Assembly: GCA_964411065.1 (NCBI GenBank) | Contig: CAYPJO010000014.1 | Location: forward strand, 1 to 34,653 | Origin: DYHD01 sp964411065 | GTDB lineage: Bacteria; Nitrospirota; Thermodesulfovibrionia; Thermodesulfovibrionales; Dissulfurispiraceae | DNA: 34,653 bases | Reading direction: 5' to 3' | Part shown: piece by piece, positions 15,187 to 23,331 of the stretch | Numbering within the stretch: the stretch's first letter is position 1 | Layout of the letters: the number at the start of each line of letters is the position of its first letter | Made by a program: the position numbers and the translations under genes | Notes under the pieces: model-generated | What the model was told of the DNA's origin: nothing | The model's database searches: none | What the model saw: the letters and a program-made list of their open reading frames with translations, nothing else

Positions 15187-16824
15187 CTAAAACAAAGTCC
15201 TTTGCGCGCTCAAAGAAGCCTCAATAAAAGCCTTGAAAAGTGGATGGGGCTCGGTAGGACGTGACTTAAACTCAGGGTGAAACTGACAACCAACAAACCA
15301 TGGGTGGTCTCGAAGCTCTATGATCTCAACTAATTGACCATCAGGAGAGAGTCCACTAATAACGAGTCCTTTACTCTCAAGAATCTCCCTGTAACTATTG
15401 TTGAATTCATATCTATGTCTATGCCTCTCATAAATCAGAGTCTTTTTGTATGCTTCAAAAGCTTTTGTTGACTCCTTCACCACACAGGGATAAGATCCTA
15501 ACCTCATTGTACCACCCTTTTGGGAATCAAAGGTTCTTTTTTCAATACTTCCTGTCCTGTAATTATACCAACTCTCCATCAGAAAAATCACAGGATGCTC
15601 AACCTCAGGATCGAACTCTACACTATTTGCAGAGAGATTACACAGATTACGGCTAATCTCAATTACAGCACATTGCATTCCGAGGCATATCCCAAAAAAG
15701 GGTATTTTCTTCTCCCGGGCAAGTTTAGCAGCCATAATTTTACCCTCTACACCTCTACTACCGAAACCTCCAGGAATTAATATACCCTCAACATCTAATA
15801 AAAATCTTTCTGCTCCTTTTTTTTCTATCTCTTCAGCATCCACCCAACGAAGATTAACCTTTGTATTGTTTGAAATACCTCCATGAGTTAAAGCCTCCAT
15901 AAGACTCTTATAGGCATCCTTTAGCCCAACATACTTGCCGACTATTGCTATATTTGTCTCCCTCTCGGGATTCTTGATTTTATTAACTACTTCTATCCAT
16001 TTAGAGAGATCTGGTTCCTTACCGTTAAGATGGAGTTTTTCTTCTATTACCTTATCGAGCCCTTCAGCCTTATACTGCAGAGGGACCTCATAGACTGTCT
16101 CTACATCAATAGCTGAGATAACGGCATTCAAATCGGTATTACAATGTATTGCTATCTTCTTCTTCATCTCTATAGGTAGTAACTGCTCCGATCTGCATAG
16201 CAGTATATCAGGTTGGATACCTATCTCTCTGAGTTCTTTTACACTATGCTGAGTTGGTTTTGTTTTTAATTCTCCTGCTGTTTTAACATAGGGCACAAGG
16301 GTCAGATGAATATAGAGAACATTCTCCCTTCCTACAGCATACCTGAATTGCCTAATTGCCTCCAAGAAAGGTTGGCTCTCTATGTCCCCTACGGTCCCTC
16401 CAATCTCTACAATTAGAACATCCGTAGAGGGAGTAACGGCAGATTTTATTGCTAACATTATTTCCTCTATAATATGAGGAACGACCTGAACGGTATTACC
16501 TAAATAATCCCCTCTCCTCTCTTTTGTGATAACATTATTGTAAATCCTGCCTGATGTATAATTATTAAAAGTAGAAGTCCTTAAGCTTGTAAACCGTTCA
16601 TAGTGTCCCAAGTCAAGATCTGTCTCACAACCATCTTCAGTAACATAAACCTCGCCATGTTCAAAGGGACTAAGTGTACCTGGATCTACATTTATATAGG
16701 GATCCAATTTTTGCAACGATACTCTTAACCCCTTAGCCTCTAAAAGGGCTCCTATAGCTGATGCGGCAATGCCCTTTCCAAGGGCTGAGACTACACCACC
16801 TGTTATGAATATATACTTAGACAT
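15187..16824 (-). CDS. pyrG: CTP synthase
   Basis: 545 residues, full length. The N-terminal synthetase domain begins KYIFITGGVVSALGKGIAASAIG and contains KLDPYINVDPGTLSPFEHGEV and the UTP-site region KTKPTQHSV. The C-terminal class I glutamine amidotransferase domain has IPGGFGSRGVEG, nucleophile Cys380 in GICLGMQ, and His516/Glu518 in FHPEFKSRP. It makes CTP from UTP, glutamine and ATP. Its first 22 bases overlap kdsB; pairing of pyrG with kdsB is common and links CTP supply to CMP-KDO formation. Confidence 0.97.
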   Translation of the reverse strand: MSKYIFITGGVVSALGKGIAASAIGALLEAKGLRVSLQKLDPYINVDPGTLSPFEHGEVYVTEDGCETDLDLGHYERFTSLRTSTFNNYTSGRIYNNVITKERRGDYLGNTVQVVPHIIEEIMLAIKSAVTPSTDVLIVEIGGTVGDIESQPFLEAIRQFRYAVGRENVLYIHLTLVPYVKTAGELKTKPTQHSVKELREIGIQPDILLCRSEQLLPIEMKKKIAIHCNTDLNAVISAIDVETVYEVPLQYKAEGLDKVIEEKLHLNGKEPDLSKWIEVVNKIKNPERETNIAIVGKYVGLKDAYKSLMEALTHGGISNNTKVNLRWVDAEEIEKKGAERFLLDVEGILIPGGFGSRGVEGKIMAAKLAREKKIPFFGICLGMQCAVIEISRNLCNLSANSVEFDPEVEHPVIFLMESWYNYRTGSIEKRTFDSQKGGTMRLGSYPCVVKESTKAFEAYKKTLIYERHRHRYEFNNSYREILESKGLVISGLSPDGQLVEIIELRDHPWFVGCQFHPEFKSRPTEPHPLFKAFIEASLSAQRTLF

Positions 16825-17588
16825 CTTCTAACCCTTTCAATATCCTCCGGTGTATCAACACCTATCGTTTCATACTCAGTTATCTTAACCTTGATTCTAA
16901 AGCCATTCTCCAAAGCCCTTAATTGCTCCAATTTCTCAGCCTCTTCTAAGGGAGAAGGGGGGAGTCTGACAAGATCTAGTAGACACTTCCTTCTATAGGA
17001 ATAGATCCCTATGTGCTTATATATATTAACCCCTCTGTTACATTCCTTACTTTTGTCAGATATTGTCGGCAAGTCTCTGTAATAAGGGATGGGGGACCTT
17101 GAAAAAAATAGAGCGAAACCTTCCTTATTGAATACTGCCTTGACTATGTTAGGATTTGTGACTTCAGCTAAGTCTTCAATCTTCTTAACAAGTGTGCCTA
17201 TATCAGCTCTACTATCTTCTAATAAAACTTCTACTACCTCATTCACCATTTGAGGCTTTATCATAGGTTCATCTCCTTGAACATTGACGATTATTTCAGA
17301 CTTTAAAGAACCACTTAAAGTCTCCTCTATTTTCAAGAGTGCCTCGGCAATTCTGTCGGTGCCTGATTTATGAGAGGTCAATGTCATTACAGCTTTACCA
17401 CCAAAACTTTCCACTACCCTGTAAATCTCTTCATTATCCGTCGCTACATATACATCCTCTACTTTATCGGCTCTTTTAACTCTTTCATATACATGTTGAA
17501 TTAAAGGCTTATCATGAATTAATTGTAAGGGCTTCCCAGGGAAGCGGACAGATGCATAGCGTGCAGGTATAATCACAATAGCAAGCAT
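16803..17588 (-). CDS. kdsB: 3-deoxy-manno-octulosonate cytidylyltransferase
   Basis: 261 residues, slightly longer than the usual 245-255. Recognised by IIPARYASVRFPGKPL (nucleotidyltransferase start), VATDNEEI, GTDRIAEA, IVNVQGDEPMI, FSRSPIPY, HIGIYSYRR and EQLRALENGFRIKV. It activates KDO with CTP for attachment to lipid A, so the cell builds an LPS inner core. The ATG has no clear Shine-Dalgarno. An extended -10, TGGTATCAT on the minus strand (17607-17599), ends only ten bases before the ATG, so the leader would be about four bases. It diverges from lnt across 49 bases. Confidence 0.96.
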   Translation of the reverse strand: MLAIVIIPARYASVRFPGKPLQLIHDKPLIQHVYERVKRADKVEDVYVATDNEEIYRVVESFGGKAVMTLTSHKSGTDRIAEALLKIEETLSGSLKSEIIVNVQGDEPMIKPQMVNEVVEVLLEDSRADIGTLVKKIEDLAEVTNPNIVKAVFNKEGFALFFSRSPIPYYRDLPTISDKSKECNRGVNIYKHIGIYSYRRKCLLDLVRLPPSPLEEAEKLEQLRALENGFRIKVKITEYETIGVDTPEDIERVRRCLSIYS

Positions 17589-17637
17589 AGATCTTTTTAT
17601 GATACCATAATCATATCTATATTTTAGCTACTCTCTT

Positions 17638-19242
17638 ATGAATCCAAAGCTTAACAATAAATTTTCTATTGACTTTTATAATACCCTTAGAAAGTTTGGT
17701 AGCTCTATTATCTCTGGGCTATTTCTCACCTTGTCCTTCCCAACAGCTGAACTTTTCCCTCTTGCCTGGATAGCCCTAACACCGATTCTTGTCCAACTCT
17801 ATGACGAAAATGAGCGCTTTGCTTTCAAGTATGGGCTACTCTTTGGTCTTATTTACTTCTTCGGGACTATATATTGGATATATTCTGCTTTATATCTTTA
17901 TGGCTCTCTACCATTCATAGTGAGTATTTCTGTGGTTCTAATGTTGTCTCTATACCTAAGCCTCTTTACAGCTTTTTTCTGCTTTTCTTACTCTTTTATA
18001 ATAAAAAGGACTCTTATTCCTGCATTCATTGTTGCTCCATCTCTGTGGACCTCTCTTGAATTCATTCGTTCATATGCCTTTACAGGGTTTCCCTGGTCAA
18101 GTGTTGGTTATAGCCAATATAAGTTTTTACCCCTAATCCAGATCTCGGATGTTACAGGGATCTACGGGGTATCCTTCTTAGTAGTAGCTTTTAACGGACT
18201 AATAGCTGATTTTTTCATTTTAAAAAAAATTAGAAAGTTTAAACCTCTCTACCCTTCAGGCTATTTTTTCATAGGAGCTATTCTACTTCTTTTGGTTTAT
18301 ATTTCTATACTCTCTTATGGTGCCTTCAGACTTCATCAAGAAAGAGGCGAATCCTCTTTTAAGGCTGCCCTAATCCAAGGAAATATTGAACAAGATAAGA
18401 AGTGGGATAGTGCATACCAAGAATATGTAATAAACATTTACAAAAAAATGACTCAAGAAGCCGTTAAAGAATCTCCTGACATTATTATTTGGCCTGAGAC
18501 TGCTCTTCCCTTCTATTTTGCAACTGATAGAATGCTAAGTGAAGAATTGGTATCCTATCAAAAAACTCTTAACTCCTATCTCTTATTTGGAAGTGTCCTT
18601 GTCAGAGAAAAATTTCTCGGCAAAAGGAAAGATAATCGAGAACAAATCCATAAACTAACAAACAGCGCTATCTTGCTAAATAAAGATGGCAAAGTCACGT
18701 ATATCTATGATAAAATTCATTTAGTTCCCTTTGGTGAGTATGTGCCAATGAAAGAAATTCTCTTCTTTATAGAAAAACTTGTCTACGGTACTGGGGAGTT
18801 TCATGCAGGTGATAGTTACATAAAAGCAGTTACTCCCTTCGGTAGTTTTGCTACCTTGATATGCTATGAGATTATTTTTCCAGGGATGGTCAGGAAGTTC
18901 TTTCTGGGAGGAGGGGATTTTATCGTAACTATTACCAACGATGCCTGGTTTGGTAACTCTCCTGGTCCTTATCAACACTTTAGCATGGCTGTATTTAGAG
19001 CAATCGAAAACAGAAAACCTTTAATAAGAGTAGCCAACACTGGTATCTCCGGTTACATCGATAGCAACGGCAGAATTTTATCAAAAACAAAAATATTTGA
19101 GCGATCCTATTTAGTCATCGATATTAAGAAAGATAGAACAAAAACTTTTTACACCACCTTTGGAGATGTCTTCTCATATCTTTGCATCATTTTTTCTGTT
19201 ATAGCTTTTATCTCTGTTTATAAAGAACCTCGCAAGTACTGA
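17638..19242 (+). CDS. lnt: Apolipoprotein N-acyltransferase
   Basis: 534 residues. The N-terminal half (about 15-235) holds six to seven membrane helices, with FTGFPWSSVGYSQY at about 147-160. The C-terminal periplasmic nitrilase domain has the catalytic triad Glu287 (WPETALPF), Lys359 (DKIHLVPFGEYVP) and Cys409 (ICYEIIFPG), then TNDAWFGNSPGPYQH and ENRKPLIRVANTG. It transfers a fatty acyl chain to the N-terminal Cys of lipoproteins in the inner membrane. No Shine-Dalgarno precedes the ATG; TATATT at 17618-17623 is a possible -10. Followed after 69 bases by prfB, a neighbour seen in several deep Gram-negative lineages. Confidence 0.95.
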   Translation: MNPKLNNKFSIDFYNTLRKFGSSIISGLFLTLSFPTAELFPLAWIALTPILVQLYDENERFAFKYGLLFGLIYFFGTIYWIYSALYLYGSLPFIVSISVVLMLSLYLSLFTAFFCFSYSFIIKRTLIPAFIVAPSLWTSLEFIRSYAFTGFPWSSVGYSQYKFLPLIQISDVTGIYGVSFLVVAFNGLIADFFILKKIRKFKPLYPSGYFFIGAILLLLVYISILSYGAFRLHQERGESSFKAALIQGNIEQDKKWDSAYQEYVINIYKKMTQEAVKESPDIIIWPETALPFYFATDRMLSEELVSYQKTLNSYLLFGSVLVREKFLGKRKDNREQIHKLTNSAILLNKDGKVTYIYDKIHLVPFGEYVPMKEILFFIEKLVYGTGEFHAGDSYIKAVTPFGSFATLICYEIIFPGMVRKFFLGGGDFIVTITNDAWFGNSPGPYQHFSMAVFRAIENRKPLIRVANTGISGYIDSNGRILSKTKIFERSYLVIDIKKDRTKTFYTTFGDVFSYLCIIFSVIAFISVYKEPRKY

Positions 19243-19311
19243 GTACTACATATATGATTCTCCCATTATAGCTGAGACATTATTCTTCTCGATACCAAAA
19301 AAGGAGTAGAA

Positions 19312-20422
19312 ATGATGATAATACAGAAAGAATTAATAGAAAACCTAATCTCTCTTAAAAAAAAGGTCGATTCTTTAAGAGGTTACCTTTGATTACAATA
19401 GAAAGAAGGAGGAGCTTTTTCAAATTGAAAGAGAACTTTCTAAGGAAGAAAACTGGGCAGACCAACAAAAAATAAAGCAACTTCAGAAAAAAAGGAGTGA
19501 TTTAGAAGAGAGCCTCTCTTCTATGGACTCGATCACTGAAAAGTTAACCTATTTAATGGATTCAGTCTCTATTCTTGATGAAGAGGAGGGAGAATTTTTC
19601 CTTCCTGAACTCAAAACAGAGACAGAATCTCTCAAAAGAAAGATCGAAGAATTAGAAATTAGACTCATACTTATAGATCCAACAGACAGGAACAATGCAA
19701 TAGTGACTATACATCCCGGCGCTGGAGGAATCGAAAGCCAAGACTGGGCACAGATGTTAATGAGGATGTACCTTAGATGGGCAGATCGTAAAGGATATGA
19801 GACAGAAATTTTAGACATTCAAACAGGAGAAGAGGCAGGAATAAAAGATGTTACTTTCTCGATTAGGGGCCAATACGCATATGGTTACATGAAGTCTGAG
19901 GCAGGTGTTCATAGACTTGTGAGAATCTCTCCTTTTGATGCAAATAAAAGAAGACATACCTCTTTTGCCGCTGTGCTTGTCTATCCGGAGATCGACGACG
20001 AGATAAAAGTTGATATAAAAGAGGATGATTTAAAAGTAGAAACCTTTAGAGCATCAGGAGCGGGCGGACAACATGTTAATAAAGTTTCTTCTGCGGTCAG
20101 GATCACCCATTTACCCACTGGTATAGTAGTTACTTGTCAGAGCGAAAGATCCCAGCTAAGAAATAGGTCTACAGCTTTAAAGGTTTTGAGGGCAAAGCTT
20201 TATGACTTACAGTTGAGGGAGAGGGAGAGAAAGATTGAGAGTCTAATCTCTGATAAGAAGGGTATTTCTTGGGGGAATCAGATTAGAACTTATGTGCTTC
20301 AGCCTTATAGACTCGTAAAAGATCATAGGACAGGGATAGAAGTTGGGGACGTTGATGCCGTTTTGGATGGAGAAGTAGACATTTTTATAAACGCCTTTTT
20401 AAAAAAATCTGTTTTGGAGTAG
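19312..20422 (+). CDS. prfB: Peptide chain release factor 2 with programmed +1 frameshift
   Basis: The frame-0 start has 26 codons from ATG 19312 (AAAGGAG upstream), ending RGYL-TGA with TGA at 19390-19392. Translation must shift +1 at CTT-T so that GAT at 19391 follows, giving a product of about 369 residues, the normal RF2 size. An internal SD-like AGAGG sits just before the slip site, as in E. coli prfB. Domain evidence: tripeptide anticodon SPF (206-208, RF2-specific, reads UGA and UAA) and catalytic GGQ (251-253). Low RF2 lets the ribosome pause at TGA and shift, giving autoregulation. An ATG at 19315 is an equally good start. Confidence 0.95.
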
Positions 20423-20772
20423 ACTATTATCTTGATTGGGTATTTTGGTTTGATTAGTATGATATTTTCATTGCATCTTGTTCTCACATTAATCTCTTTC
20501 TTCTTTAATGGTATTATAGATTTTAAGTGTTGTTAATAGTAGTTGTTAGTATGTTTGTATTTCAAGAAGGTTTTTGTTTTTTAGCTGATTTTTGTGTTAG
20601 CTTTTTTTGATAGTTACTGTAAATATGATGAATGGAACTTATTCTTTTCTTTCTATTGAAAAATGTTGATAGATTGCTAAGATCTTTCATACAGAAAGTG
20701 TTAGTTTTTTAAAGTTTAATTAATCAAATTATTAACAATTGTTTAAAAGGTGTAAATAACTTTAAGATTAAA
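20423..20772 (+). other. Candidate replication origin (oriC) between prfB and dnaA
   Basis: 350 bases with no credible gene and about four-fifths A+T. Several DnaA-box-like 9-mers share the form TGTnnnTAn: TGTTAATAG (20531), TGTTAGTAT (20544), TGTAAATAT (20618), TGTTGATAG (20664), TGTAAATAA (20751), and TTATTAACA (20729), the reverse form. The best differ from TTATCCACA by two bases, so each alone is weak in such AT-rich DNA. GTGTTAG followed by a T-run occurs twice (20593 region and 20698 region). The last 70 bases are extremely AT-rich, a possible unwinding element. The gene context dnaA-dnaN-gyrB and a strand-composition switch at this point support the call. No T-rich terminator hairpin after prfB is evident. 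Confidence 0.55.
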
Positions 20773-22107
20773 ATGGATACAGGTAGCATTTGGAAAGATG
20801 TATTACAGAAAGTAGAAGAGAAGGTAGGAAGAAGTATTTTTGATTTGTGGTTCAAGCCGATGAAGCTGTTATCTGTTGGTGAAAAGACTGCTTTGGTTGA
20901 GGTTCCTAATAGGTTCTTTAGAGAGTGGGTTGATGATCATTACCCTAATGTCTTAAATGTAGCGTTAAGTGAGGTATTAGCAAGGGATTTAGAGGTGGAA
21001 TATGTAATACCTGATAAAGAGGACCAGAAGTTCAAAAGAAGCTTAAAGGCTCTCCAGAGCAGGAAAGAGTGGCTTATGGAGAGGGGTGTTCATCTTAATC
21101 CCAAGTATACTTTTGATACTTTCGTAGTAGGAAATTCTAATCAGTTGGCACATGCTGCCTCAAGAAAGGTTGCAGAGAATCCAGGGTTTTCTTATAATCC
21201 CCTATTCATATATGGAGGTGTAGGTTTAGGAAAGACGCATCTCTTGAATGCTATAGGAAACTGGGTGATTGACAACGATTCTTCAAAGGCGATTTGCTAT
21301 TTGTCATCTGAGCAATTTATAAATGAAGTCGTTCACTCTTTAAGGAATGACAGGATGTCAGAATTTAAACAAAAGTATCGAAATTTGGATATCTTGCTTA
21401 TTGATGATATTCAATTTATAGCAAATAAAGCAGCTACGCAAGAGGAGTTCTTTCATACCTTTAATGCTCTCTATGAAAAGCAGCGACAAATTGTTATCTC
21501 GAGCGATAGGGCTCCCTTTGAGATTCCTGATATTACTAATAGATTGAGGTCAAGGTTTAGCATGGGTCTTATTGTTGACGTTCAGATACCTGATGTTGAG
21601 ACTAAGATGGCTATTATATACAAAAAGGCAGAGAAAGAGGGGATATCGATACCTGAGGATGTAGCATATCTTTTAGCAACAAAAATAAAATCAAACATTA
21701 GAGAGATAGAAGGCTGTTTGATTAAGTTGGGTGCTTATTCCTCTCTTACTCGGATACCAATAAGTTTAGATATGGCTAAGTCTGTTCTCAAAGAGTTGAT
21801 ATCTGATGATGAGAAGCCAGTCACTGTTGAGATGATCCAGAAAGTAGTTTGTGAGTATTTTGGATTAAAGGTGCAAGATATCAGATCGAAGAAAAGGACT
21901 AAGGATTTGGCAAATGCACGTCAATTGGCAATGTATCTTTCAAGAAAATATACGAAGCTTTCGCTATCTGAGATAGGCGATTTCTTTGGTGGCAAGGAAC
22001 ATGCTACGGTAATTCATGCTTGTAAGCAGATCGAGAGTAAGAGAGTCTCCGAAGAAGAGGTTAATAGAGCAATTGAGAACATCAAGAAGAGACTAAACTT
22101 GGAATAG
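20773..22107 (+). CDS. dnaA: Chromosomal replication initiator DnaA
   Basis: 444 residues. Domain I at 1-85 (IWKDVLQKVEEKVGRSIFDLWFKPM), a short linker, then the AAA+ domain with Walker A GGVGLGKT (Lys154), Walker B LLIDDIQF (Asp211-Asp212) and sensor region TNRLRSRFSMGL. The C-terminal helix-turn-helix has the DnaA signature GGKEHATVIHA (406-416). It binds DnaA boxes and opens the origin. No Shine-Dalgarno is evident before the ATG; AAAGG lies about 22 bases away. A box-like TGTTGATAG overlaps a weak promoter candidate (TTGAAA 20656, TAAGAT 20678), compatible with autoregulation but unproven. Confidence 0.97.
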   Translation: MDTGSIWKDVLQKVEEKVGRSIFDLWFKPMKLLSVGEKTALVEVPNRFFREWVDDHYPNVLNVALSEVLARDLEVEYVIPDKEDQKFKRSLKALQSRKEWLMERGVHLNPKYTFDTFVVGNSNQLAHAASRKVAENPGFSYNPLFIYGGVGLGKTHLLNAIGNWVIDNDSSKAICYLSSEQFINEVVHSLRNDRMSEFKQKYRNLDILLIDDIQFIANKAATQEEFFHTFNALYEKQRQIVISSDRAPFEIPDITNRLRSRFSMGLIVDVQIPDVETKMAIIYKKAEKEGISIPEDVAYLLATKIKSNIREIEGCLIKLGAYSSLTRIPISLDMAKSVLKELISDDEKPVTVEMIQKVVCEYFGLKVQDIRSKKRTKDLANARQLAMYLSRKYTKLSLSEIGDFFGGKEHATVIHACKQIESKRVSEEEVNRAIENIKKRLNLE

Positions 22108-22177
22108 TTTCTTTGGTTGTAGTGTAAGGTTAATTAGAAAATGTAGGTTTAGTGAGTATTTATTTGTGGGGGAAGCG

Positions 22178-23287
22178 ATGAAGATAAGGGTTCAAAAGGA
22201 TTTGTTGCAAAAAAAACTTTCTAATATTCAGGGAATAATAGATAAAGGGAGTTCACAATTTATATTGAATCATTTTTTGTTCCATGCAAGTAAAGAATGG
22301 TCTTTTATAATGGCTACAGATCTCGAGACGGCTTATAGGGAGCCTATAGATTTATATGTTGAGGAAGAAGGAAAACTATGTATTCCTGCAAAAAGATTTT
22401 ATGATTTTGTTAGAGAATTGGAAGGCATTATATCTCTTGAGGATATTGACGGAAATTGGTTGAAGATCTCTTGTGACAGGACTAATGTAAGGCTTGCTTG
22501 TTTATCTCATGAGGATTATCCTATCTGGCCTACGCTGGAGGGGGAGATAGAGATAAGCCTTTCTTCAGCCGATTTGATCAAGCTTATAGAAAGGACACTT
22601 TATGCTGTGAGAGATATAGACTCACGATTGTTTCTTAAGGGGTTGCTCTTTAGGGTAAGTGGGGATAACATACTGACAGTCGTAGGGACTGATACTCACA
22701 GGTTAGCTGTTGCAAGAGGTTATGTCTCAAGGGACAAAGGAGATATTGAGGGTGTAGTAGATGTGCTTCTATCAAGGAAATCGATTGTTGAGCTTGAGAA
22801 GGCGTTGAGTGCAGAGGCTGACAAGGTGAGTATTACTATTGGTAAAAACCATGTATGCTTTAAAATAAGAGATATAGATTTTCTAATAAGGCGTGTGGAA
22901 GGGAATTTTCCCAATTATGAACAGGTAATACCTTCTTCTTTTGATAAGGTGGTAGTTTTAAGTAGGGCTGATTTTATTAGGTCTTTGAGGAAAGTTTCTA
23001 TCATGAGCAAAGAGAAGGGATGTGCTGTAAGGATTAAGTTAGAGGAAGGGTCTATGTTAATATCATCGAATGAACCAGATTTGTGGGAAGCTTACGATGA
23101 GATGGATGTAGACTATGCTGGAGAGCCATTTTTAATAGCCTTTAATGCAAAGTACCTTCTTGATGCTCTATATGTTATGAGCTCTGACAGGGCAGTCCTT
23201 AAACTCATAGGGCCTGAAAGCGCATCAATGTTGCATGAAGAAGGGAATGAAGACTACAAATGTTTGGTAATGCCTTTGAGATTCTAG
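22178..23287 (+). CDS. dnaN: DNA polymerase III beta sliding clamp
   Basis: 369 residues from the ATG at 22178, which follows GTGGGGGAAGCG; a GTG at 22166 would add four residues but would remove this Shine-Dalgarno, so I prefer the ATG. The three-domain clamp is recognisable from MKIRVQKDLLQKKLSNIQGII, FMATDLETAYR, CIPAKRFYDFVREL, LFRVSGDNILTVVGTDTHRLAVARG and the C-terminal YKCLVMPLRF, the usual MPMRL clamp ending. It forms the dimeric ring that tethers the polymerase. About 70 bases separate it from dnaA. recF, often next, is absent. Confidence 0.95.
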   Translation: MKIRVQKDLLQKKLSNIQGIIDKGSSQFILNHFLFHASKEWSFIMATDLETAYREPIDLYVEEEGKLCIPAKRFYDFVRELEGIISLEDIDGNWLKISCDRTNVRLACLSHEDYPIWPTLEGEIEISLSSADLIKLIERTLYAVRDIDSRLFLKGLLFRVSGDNILTVVGTDTHRLAVARGYVSRDKGDIEGVVDVLLSRKSIVELEKALSAEADKVSITIGKNHVCFKIRDIDFLIRRVEGNFPNYEQVIPSSFDKVVVLSRADFIRSLRKVSIMSKEKGCAVRIKLEEGSMLISSNEPDLWEAYDEMDVDYAGEPFLIAFNAKYLLDALYVMSSDRAVLKLIGPESASMLHEEGNEDYKCLVMPLRF

Positions 23288-23331
23288 GTCTAAGTTTTTT
23301 TATTAAAAATTTATTTAAAGGAATATAGCTT

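Noticed and set aside
19523..20422. prfB as a 299-residue truncated gene or pseudogene
   Set aside because: The upstream exon-like frame, RGYL-TGA and in-phase +1 continuation show the conserved programmed frameshift, not damage.
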